DNA from: Proteobacteria bacterium DTSAM18
GTDB taxonomy: Bacteria; Myxococcota_A; UBA796; GCA-2862545
DNA length: 64,000 nt
Assembly (NCBI GenBank): GCA_028767165.1
Contig: JARACJ010000005.1
Span: 274,572-338,571 of the forward strand
Direction of reading: 5' to 3'
Positions 54,714 to 63,875 of this stretch are shown one piece after another. The first letter of the stretch is position 1. Each line of letters starts with the position of its first letter. The notes under the pieces were generated by a model. That model was not told the DNA's origin and made no database searches. It saw only the letters and a program-made list of their open reading frames with translations. Made by a program: the position numbers and the translations under genes.

Positions 54714-57700
54714 TCAGGGTGCGGTGAGGCCGGTCTCGGCCGTCTCGCCGCCGGTGTCACCACCGCCGCAGGTGACCGAGAGGTCGGTCTCGAACAGGGC
54801 GTTCGCGTCCACGCGGAAGCTCTCCGTCGAGGTGGCCTCGTCCAGGCAGGCGCCGTCGTTGGCCACCAGACGGACGTAGGCATCGGCGTGCCAGTCCTTG
54901 GACCAGGAGCTGCTGTCCTTCAGGGTCAGGCTGTAGGTGTCCGTCGGGAGATCCAGGGGGAAGTGGAACTTGCCGTAGCGGGACAGCTGGCCGTCGCCGG
55001 CGGTGACCGAGAAGACCGCGTTGCCGAGGGAATCGGTCAGCTCGATCTCCATCTCGGTGCCATCGACGCCCGTGCCGACCTCGAGGACGAAGCCACAGCT
55101 GCCGGTGGGCACCTCAGCCGTCTCGAGCACCTCGGGACACCAGTCCTCAGCCCACTCGAAGCCGCCGCCATCGTCGGCGCAGTCCATGACGAGGTACTCG
55201 GTGTGCTCCTTGTACTTCCCGACCGTGAACTTCTCGCTGGCGTCGTCCTCGTGGAGGCACAGGCCGCCGGCGGGCACGAACTGCAGCCAGCTTCCGGTCG
55301 ACCAACCGGCGTTGTAGGCGTGGTTGGACCACATCCGCACCTCGTAGCCCTCCGAGGGCATCTCGAGCGGGTAGTAGTGGTAGCCACCGGTCGTCACGTC
55401 GCCGGGCTGCAGGTCGAGGACGGCCGAGCCTTCGCTGTCGGTGACGGTGATGCCGTAGTTGGCCGCGTCGTAGCCGGCGTAGAGCACGGCCATCATGCCG
55501 CAGGTGCCGTTCACGGCGTCCGCCGTGTCGAGGACGGGCTCACACCAGCCGGTGTCGGGCAGGTAGTTGCCAGCGGTGTCCTCGGCGCAGTTCATCAGGA
55601 CCATGTTGGAGACGTCACCGCCGAAGCCGGACTCGAGGCCGTAGCGCTCGGTGGCCGCGTCCTCGTCGACGCAGGCGCCGTCGACAGGGAGGATCTGCAC
55701 CCAGGAGCCGGCCTCCCAGCTGGTCTTCCAGGACGTAGCCTGGCGGCGGATGGTGTAGACGTCCGAGGGCAGGTTCACCGGGTAGTAGTGGATGCCCTTG
55801 CCCGGCAGATCGCCGGCTGCGATGGACAGCACGGACGCGCCGCTGGAGTCGGTGATGTCGATGGCCATGTACGCGTGGTCGGAGGACTGGGCCTGCACCT
55901 TCACCACGTAGCCGCAGGCACCGGAGGGCTGCTCCGCGGTGTCGAGCACGGCGGGGCACCAGGCGGTGTCCCAGGCGAAGTCGCCGCCGGTGTCCTCGTC
56001 ACAGACGTGCTCGAAGTACACGGTGCGCTCGCCGCCGAGACCGTTGTTGTCGTTGAGGGTCAGCTGCTCGGTGATGGCCTCGCCACCGGTCAGGCAGGCG
56101 CCGTCCGTGGGAATGACCTGCACGAAGGACGCGCTGTTCCAGGCATTGCCGTCGGAGCTGGTCAGCTCGAGGCGGTAGCCGTCCGTGGGCAGCTCCACCG
56201 GCAGGTAGACATCGCCGCGCTGGTCGAGGTCGCCGGGGACGATCTCACGAACGAGCTGGTCCTCGCTGTCGTACAGGGCGATGCCCATCTTGTCGAAGCC
56301 GTAGCTGGCGTGGATGTGCAGGGCGCCCAGGCAGGCACCGTCGACGGGCATGGAGGTGTCCATCACGGGCTCGCACCAGCCGGAGTCGAGGTCGGGGACG
56401 TCCGTGTCGTCGGCGCAGTCGAGGACGAACCACTCGGCGTGGCGTGCGCTGCCGGAGGGCATGCCGAAGGCCTCGATCTCCTCACCGTCGCGGTCGAGGA
56501 TGCGGAAGTTCTCGGGGACGCCCGCGGAGACGAACCCGCCACCGGCGAGGTCGACCATCTTGAACCGGTACACGCCGCTCGGAAGCTGCACGGGGGTGCG
56601 GTACAAGCCGCTCGCCTGGGTCATGTCGCCCGGGGCCACCTGGTACAGGACGTGACCGCCGTCGTCGTAGATGCCCCAGCCGCCGTTGGTGGCCGTGTAG
56701 CCCGCGGCCACCTCGACCATGTAGCCGCACTGCTCGGGCAGGTCGGTGTCGAACCAGGCATCGTTGCCACCCCAGGCGGTATCCTGGGTGAGGGCCTCGA
56801 TGTCGCTGGCATACCAGGCGTCCGTGTCCTGGGCACAGTCCACGGTGAAGTCGTACAGGTTGTACTCGCCGGGACCATGGTGACCGCCGCCGCCGAGGTA
56901 CTCGCCCTCGCCGTCGTAGACGCGCACGTAGGGCCAGGTGCCCCAGCCGTTGGCGAGGTTGCCGGCGTCCCGCAGGCGCAGGATGTAGTCGCCGTTGGGC
57001 AGCGCGGTGTAGGCGTGCTGCTCCTCCTCGCTGGAGGAGGGACCGAGCAGCCACTGCGAGGTGCTGGCCCAGACCACGTTGCCCTGGTCGTCCAGCACGT
57101 CGAAGGACATGTCGCCGCCCACCGTGGCCGTGTACATGGAGAAGGCCACCGGACAGCCGATGGCGGCGTCGCCCAGGTACCAGCCGGTGTCGATGTCGGT
57201 CAGATCCGGATCGGTGTCCCACAGCTCGTAGCTGCCGGTGTCGTCGTCACAGACCACGTCGAGGTAGGCGATGTCCTCGGAGCCGGTCTCCATGGTCACG
57301 TCGTGGACGATGGCACCGGTACCGTCCAGAAGGCGCAGGGCGCCACCGTTCCAGCCGTCGCCCGCGGAGTCGAACATCTGCACCAGGTAGCGGCCGCTGG
57401 TCAGGTTGAGCACCTCGGTCTGCTGGGCGCCGTAGGTCCACCGGCCCGGCGCGCGAGACGCCAGGACGTTCCGCTGATCGTCCATGAAGGCGAAGGAGGC
57501 GTGGCGGGACGGCGTGGTGCTGTCGAAGTTGCCGAGGACCTGCAGGGCGAACGCGCAGGTGCCGTGGGAGCCGTCGTCCTCCCACAGGGGGGGCAGGTAC
57601 GGGAAGGGATCGTCCTCGGACCAGCCCGTGTCGTCCACGAAGCCGGTGTCGTCGGAGCAGGAGATGTCGAACCACTCGGCGTCCAGACCCGCCTGGTCCG

Positions 57701-58331
57701 GGGAGAGGTACTTGAAGTTCGGGTAGTTGCTGGCCTCGCGCAGGGTCACCTGCACGTAGCTGCGGGCGCCATCCTTGAGGTAGACCGCGTAGTACCGGCC
57801 CGAGGGAAGCACGATGGTGTCCGACCAGGACGTGGCCTCGTCGTAGCGGGTCGAGAAGACCTCCTGGCCGTCGGCGTCGTAGATGCCGAAGGTGGCCTCG
57901 TAGGAGGGGTTGACCGGGTAGCGCGGGCTGTAGGTGGCGTTGAACACGCAGGTCGGGGGCGCGGTGTCGCCCGTGGCGCCGGTCGGCTCGAGACCGGTAT
58001 CCCCACCCGTGGCACCCGTCGCGCCGGTGCCCACCAGGATGTCGGTGTCGGTGTCGGTGGAGAAGCTGCCGGAGTCGTCGGTGTCGGTCCCGCCGGGCAG
58101 GGCCGTCTCGGAGTCCGCCTCGCCCAGGCCGGAGTCGGTCGATCCGGTGGTGGAGGTCTCCGAGGCGCCGGTGTCCGTCGGCGCCAGATCGGTGTCCCCG
58201 GTCTCCTCCACGCCGGTCGGCGAGGTGTCCTCGACGGCCGATCCGGTGTCCGTGGACTGGGGCGTCACATCGTCGCTCCCCCCACAAGCCGCCAGGCCCA
58301 ACAGCAGGGGCCATCCCATCATCTTCTGCAT
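54714..58331 (-). CDS. Giant eight-module lipoprotein A
   Basis: A 1205-residue lipoprotein (MQKMMGWPLLLGLAAC, Cys16; AAGGAG before the ATG). Residues 17-126 are a Thr/Asp/Ser/Gly linker. Then come eight modules of about 130 residues, each opening with G-x-C-hydrophobic and closing with V-x-C-x-D-D-T-G/D. Module 2 has the phrase SAGDGWNGGALRLLDG. Modules contain Y-x-x-LP-x-x-x-Y strands and, between modules, DTGWCEPVLDT-type acidic connectors. Paired Cys at module ends suggest one disulfide per module. No enzyme motif is visible. It is a likely surface-exposed, rod-like adhesin or scaffold. Paralogue of the next gene. Confidence 0.75.
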   Translation of the reverse strand: MQKMMGWPLLLGLAACGGSDDVTPQSTDTGSAVEDTSPTGVEETGDTDLAPTDTGASETSTTGSTDSGLGEADSETALPGGTDTDDSGSFSTDTDTDILVGTGATGATGGDTGLEPTGATGDTAPPTCVFNATYSPRYPVNPSYEATFGIYDADGQEVFSTRYDEATSWSDTIVLPSGRYYAVYLKDGARSYVQVTLREASNYPNFKYLSPDQAGLDAEWFDISCSDDTGFVDDTGWSEDDPFPYLPPLWEDDGSHGTCAFALQVLGNFDSTTPSRHASFAFMDDQRNVLASRAPGRWTYGAQQTEVLNLTSGRYLVQMFDSAGDGWNGGALRLLDGTGAIVHDVTMETGSEDIAYLDVVCDDDTGSYELWDTDPDLTDIDTGWYLGDAAIGCPVAFSMYTATVGGDMSFDVLDDQGNVVWASTSQWLLGPSSSEEEQHAYTALPNGDYILRLRDAGNLANGWGTWPYVRVYDGEGEYLGGGGHHGPGEYNLYDFTVDCAQDTDAWYASDIEALTQDTAWGGNDAWFDTDLPEQCGYMVEVAAGYTATNGGWGIYDDGGHVLYQVAPGDMTQASGLYRTPVQLPSGVYRFKMVDLAGGGFVSAGVPENFRILDRDGEEIEAFGMPSGSARHAEWFVLDCADDTDVPDLDSGWCEPVMDTSMPVDGACLGALHIHASYGFDKMGIALYDSEDQLVREIVPGDLDQRGDVYLPVELPTDGYRLELTSSDGNAWNSASFVQVIPTDGACLTGGEAITEQLTLNDNNGLGGERTVYFEHVCDEDTGGDFAWDTAWCPAVLDTAEQPSGACGYVVKVQAQSSDHAYMAIDITDSSGASVLSIAAGDLPGKGIHYYPVNLPSDVYTIRRQATSWKTSWEAGSWVQILPVDGACVDEDAATERYGLESGFGGDVSNMVLMNCAEDTAGNYLPDTGWCEPVLDTADAVNGTCGMMAVLYAGYDAANYGITVTDSEGSAVLDLQPGDVTTGGYHYYPLEMPSEGYEVRMWSNHAYNAGWSTGSWLQFVPAGGLCLHEDDASEKFTVGKYKEHTEYLVMDCADDGGGFEWAEDWCPEVLETAEVPTGSCGFVLEVGTGVDGTEMEIELTDSLGNAVFSVTAGDGQLSRYGKFHFPLDLPTDTYSLTLKDSSSWSKDWHADAYVRLVANDGACLDEATSTESFRVDANALFETDLSVTCGGGDTGGETAETGLTAP

Positions 58332-58766
58332 CGCTGCTCCTTGGCGATGGAGCGCCGCACTGCAGACCGCACGCACGTCCCCCATCCTGATCAGCCGTGA
58401 AGCTACAACCGGAGGATGGCGCGCCGCAGCGACCTGATCGGGGTGCGGATGCGGCCCTCATGAGACTCGACGGATTCCTGTCACATCGGGTTCCAGACAA
58501 GGATCCGGAACATGAGGGGAATTCTGGTTTGGAGTGTGCAGATCCAGGAACTGAATGGGCCACGGCGAGCTGGGGCTCGGCCTTCATCCGGACGGAAGGC
58601 CGCGCATGCATGACATCTTCTTGTCCATGCGGGAGGCCCGCAGCCCCACCGCGCCGCGGCGCGCAGACGCCATGTTGGAGCACAAGACAGGCAAGCCCCA
58701 CCAGAACGGCAGAACCGAGCGGGTGGGGTGCTGGACTTGACCAGTGCAAGTCAAGCCCTGGAGCGT
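58332..58766. other. Non-coding region between the giant lipoprotein genes
   Basis: About 430 bases with no supportable gene. It should hold the promoter of lipoprotein A. A short inverted repeat acttg/caagt lies at 58734-58750, just before the terminator of lipoprotein B. Confidence 0.45.
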
Positions 58767-58810
58767 CCCGCGGACGCCCAGGACATGTCGTTGCCCTGGA
58801 CGTCCGCGGG
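58767..58810 (-). terminator. Terminator after giant lipoprotein B
   Basis: A 16-bp stem cccgcggacgcccagg (58767-58782) with 58795-58810, one wobble pair and a 12-base loop, 8 bases past the minus-strand stop. Confidence 0.75.
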
Positions 58811-58818
58811 TGCGTGGC

Positions 58819-61800
58819 TCAGGGAGCCGTGTCGAGGGCGGTGTCGACGACGCCGCAGGTGACCTCGAAGGACACCTCGTTCAGGCTGTTCGCCGTGACG
58901 CTCCAGGCCTCGGTGGCGCCGTCCTCGAGCAGGCAGGCACCGTCGTTGGGCACGAGCCGCACCTTGCCGTTGGCGTCCCAGGTGGTGGAGTACTGGGAGG
59001 CGTCCTCGAGCTTGAGGTCGTAGGTCTGGGCACTGAGCGACAGCGGGAAGTAGTGGATGCGGTTGCGCTGCAGCTGCCCGTCGTTGGCGGCGATCTTCAG
59101 CACCTCGGCACCGGCCTCGTCCGTGACGGTGATGGCCATGTCGTAGGCGTCGAAGCCGGTCTTGACCTCGAGCACGAAGCCACAGTCACCGGTCGGCACC
59201 TCGGTGGACTCGAGCACCTCGGGACACCAGTCGACGGGCCAGGTGAAGGCTCCTGCGGTGTCCTCCTCGCAGTCGATGGAGAGGAACTCGGTGTTCTCGC
59301 CGTAGGCGGTCACGGTGAACGTCTCGCTGGCGGTGGACTCGTCGATGCACTGGCCGCTGGCGGACATCAGCTGGACGTAGCCGGTGCTCCAGTTGCGGTT
59401 GCTCGGGTTGTTGGTCCACATGTGCAGCTCGTAGCCCTCGGTGGGGGCCTCGAAGGGCACGTAGTGGTGACCCTGGAAGGTGAGATCACCGGGGTCGACA
59501 CGGAGCACCTCGTTGCCGAGGCTGTCGGTGAGGGTGACGCCCATGTTGACGTAGTCGTAGCCGGCGTAGATCAGGGCGACCATGCCGCAGGCGCCGTCGA
59601 CGGACTCGGACGCGTCGAGCACGGGGGCGCAGAAGCCGGTGTCCAGGAACCCGGCGGTGTCGTCGCCACACTCGATGGACAGCCAGTCGGTCTGGATGCC
59701 GTTCCAACCGGAGACGAGCGTGTAGACCTCGGTGGCACCCGCCTCGTCGACGCACGCGCCGGAGGTGGGCACGATCTGCACCTGGGAGCCGGTGGCCCAG
59801 TACTTCGTGTAGCCGGTGGCCTCACGGGTCAGGCCGTAGTGTCCGGTGGGCAGGTTGACCGGGAACCAGTACACACCCTTTCCGCCGAGGTCACCCGCGT
59901 TGAGGGTCCACACCACGTTGCCGTCCACGTCGGTCAGCTCCGCGGCCATGGAGGCGTAGTCGGAACCGGCCTGCACCTTCACGGCGTAGCTGCAGGCGCC
60001 GGAGCCCTGCTCTGCCGTGTCGAGGACGGGCTCGCACCAGCCGGTGTCCCAGCCGAAGGAGCCGGAGTCCGCGGCACAGTCGTGGGTGAACCACACGTCG
60101 CGGTGACCGCCGAAGCCGTTGTCGGTGGTGAGGGTCCAGGCCTCGGAGAGAGGCTCACCCTCGTCGACACACCGGCCATCGGCCGCCACGAGCTGCACGA
60201 AGGCGGAGGAGCTCCAGGCGTTGCCCGAAGCGCTGGTGAGCACCGCATGGTAGCCGTCGGAGGGGAGACGGCCGAGGGGCACGAAGTGATCACCCTGCTG
60301 GGTGAGCTCACCCTCGGACACGGAGGCGATCTCGACACCCTGGCTGTCGTACAGGACCACGCCCATGTCGGAGGCGCTGTAGCCGGCACGGATGTGCAGG
60401 GCGGCCGCGCAGTCGTCGACCATGCCCACAGCGGTGTCCTCGAGGACCGGGGGGCACCAGCCTTCGGGGTAGACGGGCGTGTCGGTGTCGTCCGCGCAGT
60501 CGAGCAGGAACCACTCGTCCGTCTTCGTGGCGCTCGATGCCATGGAGAAGGCGTGGATCACCTCGCCGGAGGCGTCGAGGATGCGGAAGTTCTCGGGGGC
60601 CTGCCAGTTGGAGAAGCCGCGGCCGAGCTCGTCGATCATGCGCATGCGGTACAGGCCGCTCGGGAGCTCGACGGGCGTGCGGTACAGGCCGAAGGGCAGC
60701 TCCATGTCGCCGGGCTGGGTGAGGAACAGCTGACGACCGTCCTGGTCGTGGATCTCCCAGGCACCGCCGGTGGGATCCTGGGGTGCGGCGACCTCGACCA
60801 TGAAGCCGCAGGACTCGGGCAGATCGGTGTCGTACCAGTCCACGCCCATGGACCAGCCGGTGTCGTCGGTGAGGTCCTCGACGTCGCCGGCGTACCAGGA
60901 GCCGGTGTCGCCTCCGCAGTCCACGGAGATGGCGTAGTCGACGAACTCACCCTTGCTGTGGTGGCCACCACCGCCGAGGTAGGTGCCGTCGGCGGCGTCG
61001 TGGACGCGCACGAAGGGCCAGGTGCCCCAGCCGGTGCCGAGGGTGCCCTTGTCCTGCAGGCGCAGGGTGTAGTCACCGGCGGGCAGCGCCGTGTAGGCGT
61101 ACTGCACGTCGGCGCTGGAGACGATGCCGATGGGCCAGGCGTCGAGGTCGTCGTAGACCACGGCACCGGAGGCATCGAGGATCTCGAACGCCATGTCGTT
61201 CTGGGCGTTGGCGGTGTTCACCGCGATGGTCACCGGGCAGCCCCGGTACTCCGCACCGAGGTACCAGCCGGTGTCGATGTCGGTGACGTCCGGATCGGTG
61301 TCCCAGCCCTCGAAGGGGCCGGTGTCCTCGGCGCAGTCGACGGTCAGGTAGTGGTAGCCGGCGTCGCCATCCTCGAGGGTGATGGTCTCGACGATGGTGC
61401 CGTCACCGTCCACCAGGCGCAGGTGACCGCCGTGCCAGCCGTCACCGCCGAGGTCGCTCATGTCGACCAGGTAGCGACCGTCGGTGAGCTCGAGGATCTC
61501 CTGGGCCATCTCTCCGGACTTCCACAGGCCGGGAGCGCGGGATGCCAGCACGTTGAGCTCGTCGTCGTACAGCACGAAGCCCGCCTCACCGGGCTGGGAC
61601 CAGTGATCGAAGTCGCTGACGAGCTGCAGGGCGTAGGCGCAGGTGCCGTGGGTGCCGTCGTCCTCCCAGATGGGGGGCAGCACGGGGGCCTCGTCGGGCT
61701 GGGTCCAGCCGGTGTCGGTCAGGCCGCCGTCGTCGGCGCAGGAGATGTCGAACCACTTCACGTCGTAGCCGGGCGTCGTCTGGGACAGGGCAGCGGTGAA

Positions 61801-62418
61801 GAGGCCGGCCGGCTCGGTGTACAGGGCCACGTTGCCCCGCAGGTTCTCACCGGGCTTGCGGATGACCCGGTAGTAGTGCCCGGAGGGCAGGGTCACGACG
61901 TGGTTCTCGGTGGCGCCGGGTGCGAAGTCCTCTTCCAGGATCAGGTTGCCCGAGCCGTCGTACAGGTAGAAGTCGGCCGCCTCGCCGGTGCTGCCCCAGG
62001 GGAAGAAGCGCAGCTCGTACTGGCAGATGGGGGCCGGAGGCGCGGTGTCCGTGGGCAGCACGGGGGTGCCGGTGTCGCCGGTGTCCGTGGGCAGCACGGT
62101 GACGCCGGTGTCGATCGGCAGATCCGTGTCGGTGTCGGTCTCGACGGGATCGGTGTCGGTCTCGACGGGATCGGTGTCGGTCTCGACGGGATCGGTGTCG
62201 GTCTCGACGGGATCGGTGTCGGTCTCCACCGGGTCCGTGTCCGTCTCGGTCTTGCCCGTGTCGGTCTCGGTGGGATCGGTGTCGGTCTCCACGGCACCGG
62301 TGTCGGTGGGATCCGTCTCGACGATCGGATCGGTGTCGGTGGGCTGGGTGTCGTCGTCGGGTCCGGTGCCGCACGCGGCGAGGACCATGGCGAGCGGAAG
62401 GCTCCACAAGCTTCGCAT
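58819..62418 (-). CDS. Giant eight-module lipoprotein B
   Basis: A 1199-residue lipoprotein (MRSLWSLPLAMVLAAC, Cys16). The linker (17-130) is dominated by a TDTDPVE 7-mer repeat. Eight modules follow in the same order as in lipoprotein A, with matching phrases such as WEDDGTHGTCAYALQLV, GGDGWHGGHLRLVDGDG and ITDIDTGWYLG-like connectors; the last module ends VTCGVVDTALDTAP. It is clearly a tandem duplicate of A but diverged along its length. There is no enzymatic motif and the cell-surface location is inferred from the lipobox. ATG 62418 has GGAG 8 bases upstream. Confidence 0.75.
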   Translation of the reverse strand: MRSLWSLPLAMVLAACGTGPDDDTQPTDTDPIVETDPTDTGAVETDTDPTETDTGKTETDTDPVETDTDPVETDTDPVETDTDPVETDTDPVETDTDTDLPIDTGVTVLPTDTGDTGTPVLPTDTAPPAPICQYELRFFPWGSTGEAADFYLYDGSGNLILEEDFAPGATENHVVTLPSGHYYRVIRKPGENLRGNVALYTEPAGLFTAALSQTTPGYDVKWFDISCADDGGLTDTGWTQPDEAPVLPPIWEDDGTHGTCAYALQLVSDFDHWSQPGEAGFVLYDDELNVLASRAPGLWKSGEMAQEILELTDGRYLVDMSDLGGDGWHGGHLRLVDGDGTIVETITLEDGDAGYHYLTVDCAEDTGPFEGWDTDPDVTDIDTGWYLGAEYRGCPVTIAVNTANAQNDMAFEILDASGAVVYDDLDAWPIGIVSSADVQYAYTALPAGDYTLRLQDKGTLGTGWGTWPFVRVHDAADGTYLGGGGHHSKGEFVDYAISVDCGGDTGSWYAGDVEDLTDDTGWSMGVDWYDTDLPESCGFMVEVAAPQDPTGGAWEIHDQDGRQLFLTQPGDMELPFGLYRTPVELPSGLYRMRMIDELGRGFSNWQAPENFRILDASGEVIHAFSMASSATKTDEWFLLDCADDTDTPVYPEGWCPPVLEDTAVGMVDDCAAALHIRAGYSASDMGVVLYDSQGVEIASVSEGELTQQGDHFVPLGRLPSDGYHAVLTSASGNAWSSSAFVQLVAADGRCVDEGEPLSEAWTLTTDNGFGGHRDVWFTHDCAADSGSFGWDTGWCEPVLDTAEQGSGACSYAVKVQAGSDYASMAAELTDVDGNVVWTLNAGDLGGKGVYWFPVNLPTGHYGLTREATGYTKYWATGSQVQIVPTSGACVDEAGATEVYTLVSGWNGIQTDWLSIECGDDTAGFLDTGFCAPVLDASESVDGACGMVALIYAGYDYVNMGVTLTDSLGNEVLRVDPGDLTFQGHHYVPFEAPTEGYELHMWTNNPSNRNWSTGYVQLMSASGQCIDESTASETFTVTAYGENTEFLSIDCEEDTAGAFTWPVDWCPEVLESTEVPTGDCGFVLEVKTGFDAYDMAITVTDEAGAEVLKIAANDGQLQRNRIHYFPLSLSAQTYDLKLEDASQYSTTWDANGKVRLVPNDGACLLEDGATEAWSVTANSLNEVSFEVTCGVVDTALDTAP
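62127..62231. repeat. 21-bp coding tandem repeat in the lipoprotein B linker
   Basis: gatcggtgtcggtctcgacg recurs at 62148, 62169, 62190 and (imperfect) 62211, after a partial copy from 62127. Each 21-bp unit encodes seven residues of the TDTDPVE linker on the minus strand. The unit is near-identical at DNA level. Confidence 0.9.
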
Positions 62419-62895
62419 GGGTGGATCTCCAGGAAGAGGCGGGTCGCGAATCAGAGGGACACTCGGATTCGGACGTGGGTCGTCGGGACGCACCGTAGAC
62501 GACCAGGACGCGACCCACACCGGGACCGGATGACATGAGACATCCATGAGAGTCGAAAGACACACCCCGGCCGGTTCCGAATGGAGTCCGAATGACCATT
62601 ACAGGCGAACAACGCACATCAATCGAGTCCTGGGAACGTCTCCCAATCTCTCCCAAGAGTCTCACCCTGGGTCTCGGCCTCTGCCGGGCGCTCCTTTCTT
62701 GACAGGATGCGCACATCATCAAATGTCACTGCCCCATCATCGAAACCCCGCTCTGGATGCGATTTGGGCACCATCCCTGACGAATGCACCGCTCGGGCAG
62801 GTGTGGCGCCTCCCTCTCGGCCCGTGTGGCCCCCTCGACGAGACCGACGCCACGGGCGGTGCCCCTCTCGAGGCCGTCCGCGACAGGCCGCCCCT
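62419..62895. other. Non-coding region upstream of giant lipoprotein B
   Basis: About 480 bases, no supportable gene. It is less GC-rich than its surroundings near 62560-62740 and includes TTGACA at 62699-62704, but no good -10 or downstream gene goes with it on the plus strand. Confidence 0.4.
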
Positions 62896-63168
62896 TCAGG
62901 CGCCTCGCAGCGCCCCGAGCAGGAGGCCGAGTCCACACGCCAGCACACCGATGCCCATCGCGACGAGGGCGAGGGTCAGCAGCGCGTACAGCAGCTTGCC
63001 GGCGATGCCATCCGTCAGCTCGTGGGGGTTGAAGCCTCCGGGCGCCACGATCCCTGGGCGCGGACGGGCTGAGCCACCGAGCCCCGCACGGTGCTCTCTG
63101 GACCACATGACCTCGAGCCGTGCGTCGTCCCACGGCGGAGCCTCGGTGCTGTCGCGGAACCCATCCAT
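62896..63168 (-). CDS. Small two-helix membrane protein
   Basis: A 90-residue protein from ATG 63168, with GGAGG 5 bases upstream. The N-terminal 50 residues are hydrophilic (MDGFRDSTEAPPWDD). The C terminus is one long or two short membrane helices (LLYALLTLALVAMGIGVLAC, then GLGLLLGALRGA). Gly and Ala spacing suggests oligomeric packing. No family is recognised. It is divergent from the YqiA-like gene. Confidence 0.55.
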   Translation of the reverse strand: MDGFRDSTEAPPWDDARLEVMWSREHRAGLGGSARPRPGIVAPGGFNPHELTDGIAGKLLYALLTLALVAMGIGVLACGLGLLLGALRGA

Positions 63169-63284
63169 GGCATCCTCCCTCCGGCCCCACGTCGGGCCTC
63201 GTGCATCATCGGACGTCACGACGGTCCCGCCAAGGCCGATAGGTCCGTTCCGAGCGAACACCTCCTGACAGCCGCGAGCCCCCC

Positions 63285-63875
63285 ATGTCCCACCGCATCG
63301 TCTTCCTCCATGGCCTCGAGACGCCCACCGACGACCACGGCAGGCCTACCGGAACCAAGGCCACCTGGCTGCGCAACCGCTTCGACGCGGCCACGCCCGC
63401 CCTCGACACCACGACCGCCCAGCAGATCGCCCGTGAAGCAGCGGGCACGCCGTCCCGCTGGACCTGGCCCTTCGACGGCTACGAGCAGGCGTTCGCCACC
63501 CCGATGGAGCGGGCACGGGCGGCCATCACCGACGCGACGCGCCTCGTGATCGGGTCGAGCTTCGGCGGCGCGGTGCTGCTGCGACTGATGCATGAGACGC
63601 CGGGGTGGTCGACGCCCGTGATCTTCCTGGCCAGCGCCGGGGGAAAGCTGACGTCCTACACCACCATCCCCGCGGGGGCGGACGCGCTGCTGGTCCACGG
63701 CCGCCACGACGAGGTCATCCCCTTCACCGACAGCCAGGGCATGTCGTGGACCTCACCGAGGGCACGGCTGCTGCTGGTGGAAGATGATCACCGACTGGGG
63801 TCGATCGTGAACGATGAGATGCTGGGGGCGTGGATCGAGGGGATGATTGTGGGGACGTGGCCGGAAGGGACGTAG
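63285..63875 (+). CDS. YqiA/UPF0227-like alpha/beta-hydrolase
   Basis: A 196-residue minimal alpha/beta-hydrolase: IVFLHGLETPTDDHG (oxyanion His-Gly), the nucleophile elbow in VIGSSFGGAVLLRL, the Asp in LLVHGRHDEVIPF and the His in VEDDHRLGSI. All triad members are present. YqiA-type esterases act on short acyl or thioesters; the true substrate is unknown. It is followed immediately by the dispersed repeat that runs to the window edge. Confidence 0.75.
   Translation: MSHRIVFLHGLETPTDDHGRPTGTKATWLRNRFDAATPALDTTTAQQIAREAAGTPSRWTWPFDGYEQAFATPMERARAAITDATRLVIGSSFGGAVLLRLMHETPGWSTPVIFLASAGGKLTSYTTIPAGADALLVHGRHDEVIPFTDSQGMSWTSPRARLLLVEDDHRLGSIVNDEMLGAWIEGMIVGTWPEGT

Noticed and set aside
54888..58400. 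1170-codon plus-strand frame
   Set aside because: Antisense to giant lipoprotein A, which has a signal peptide, lipobox and modular repeats on the minus strand.
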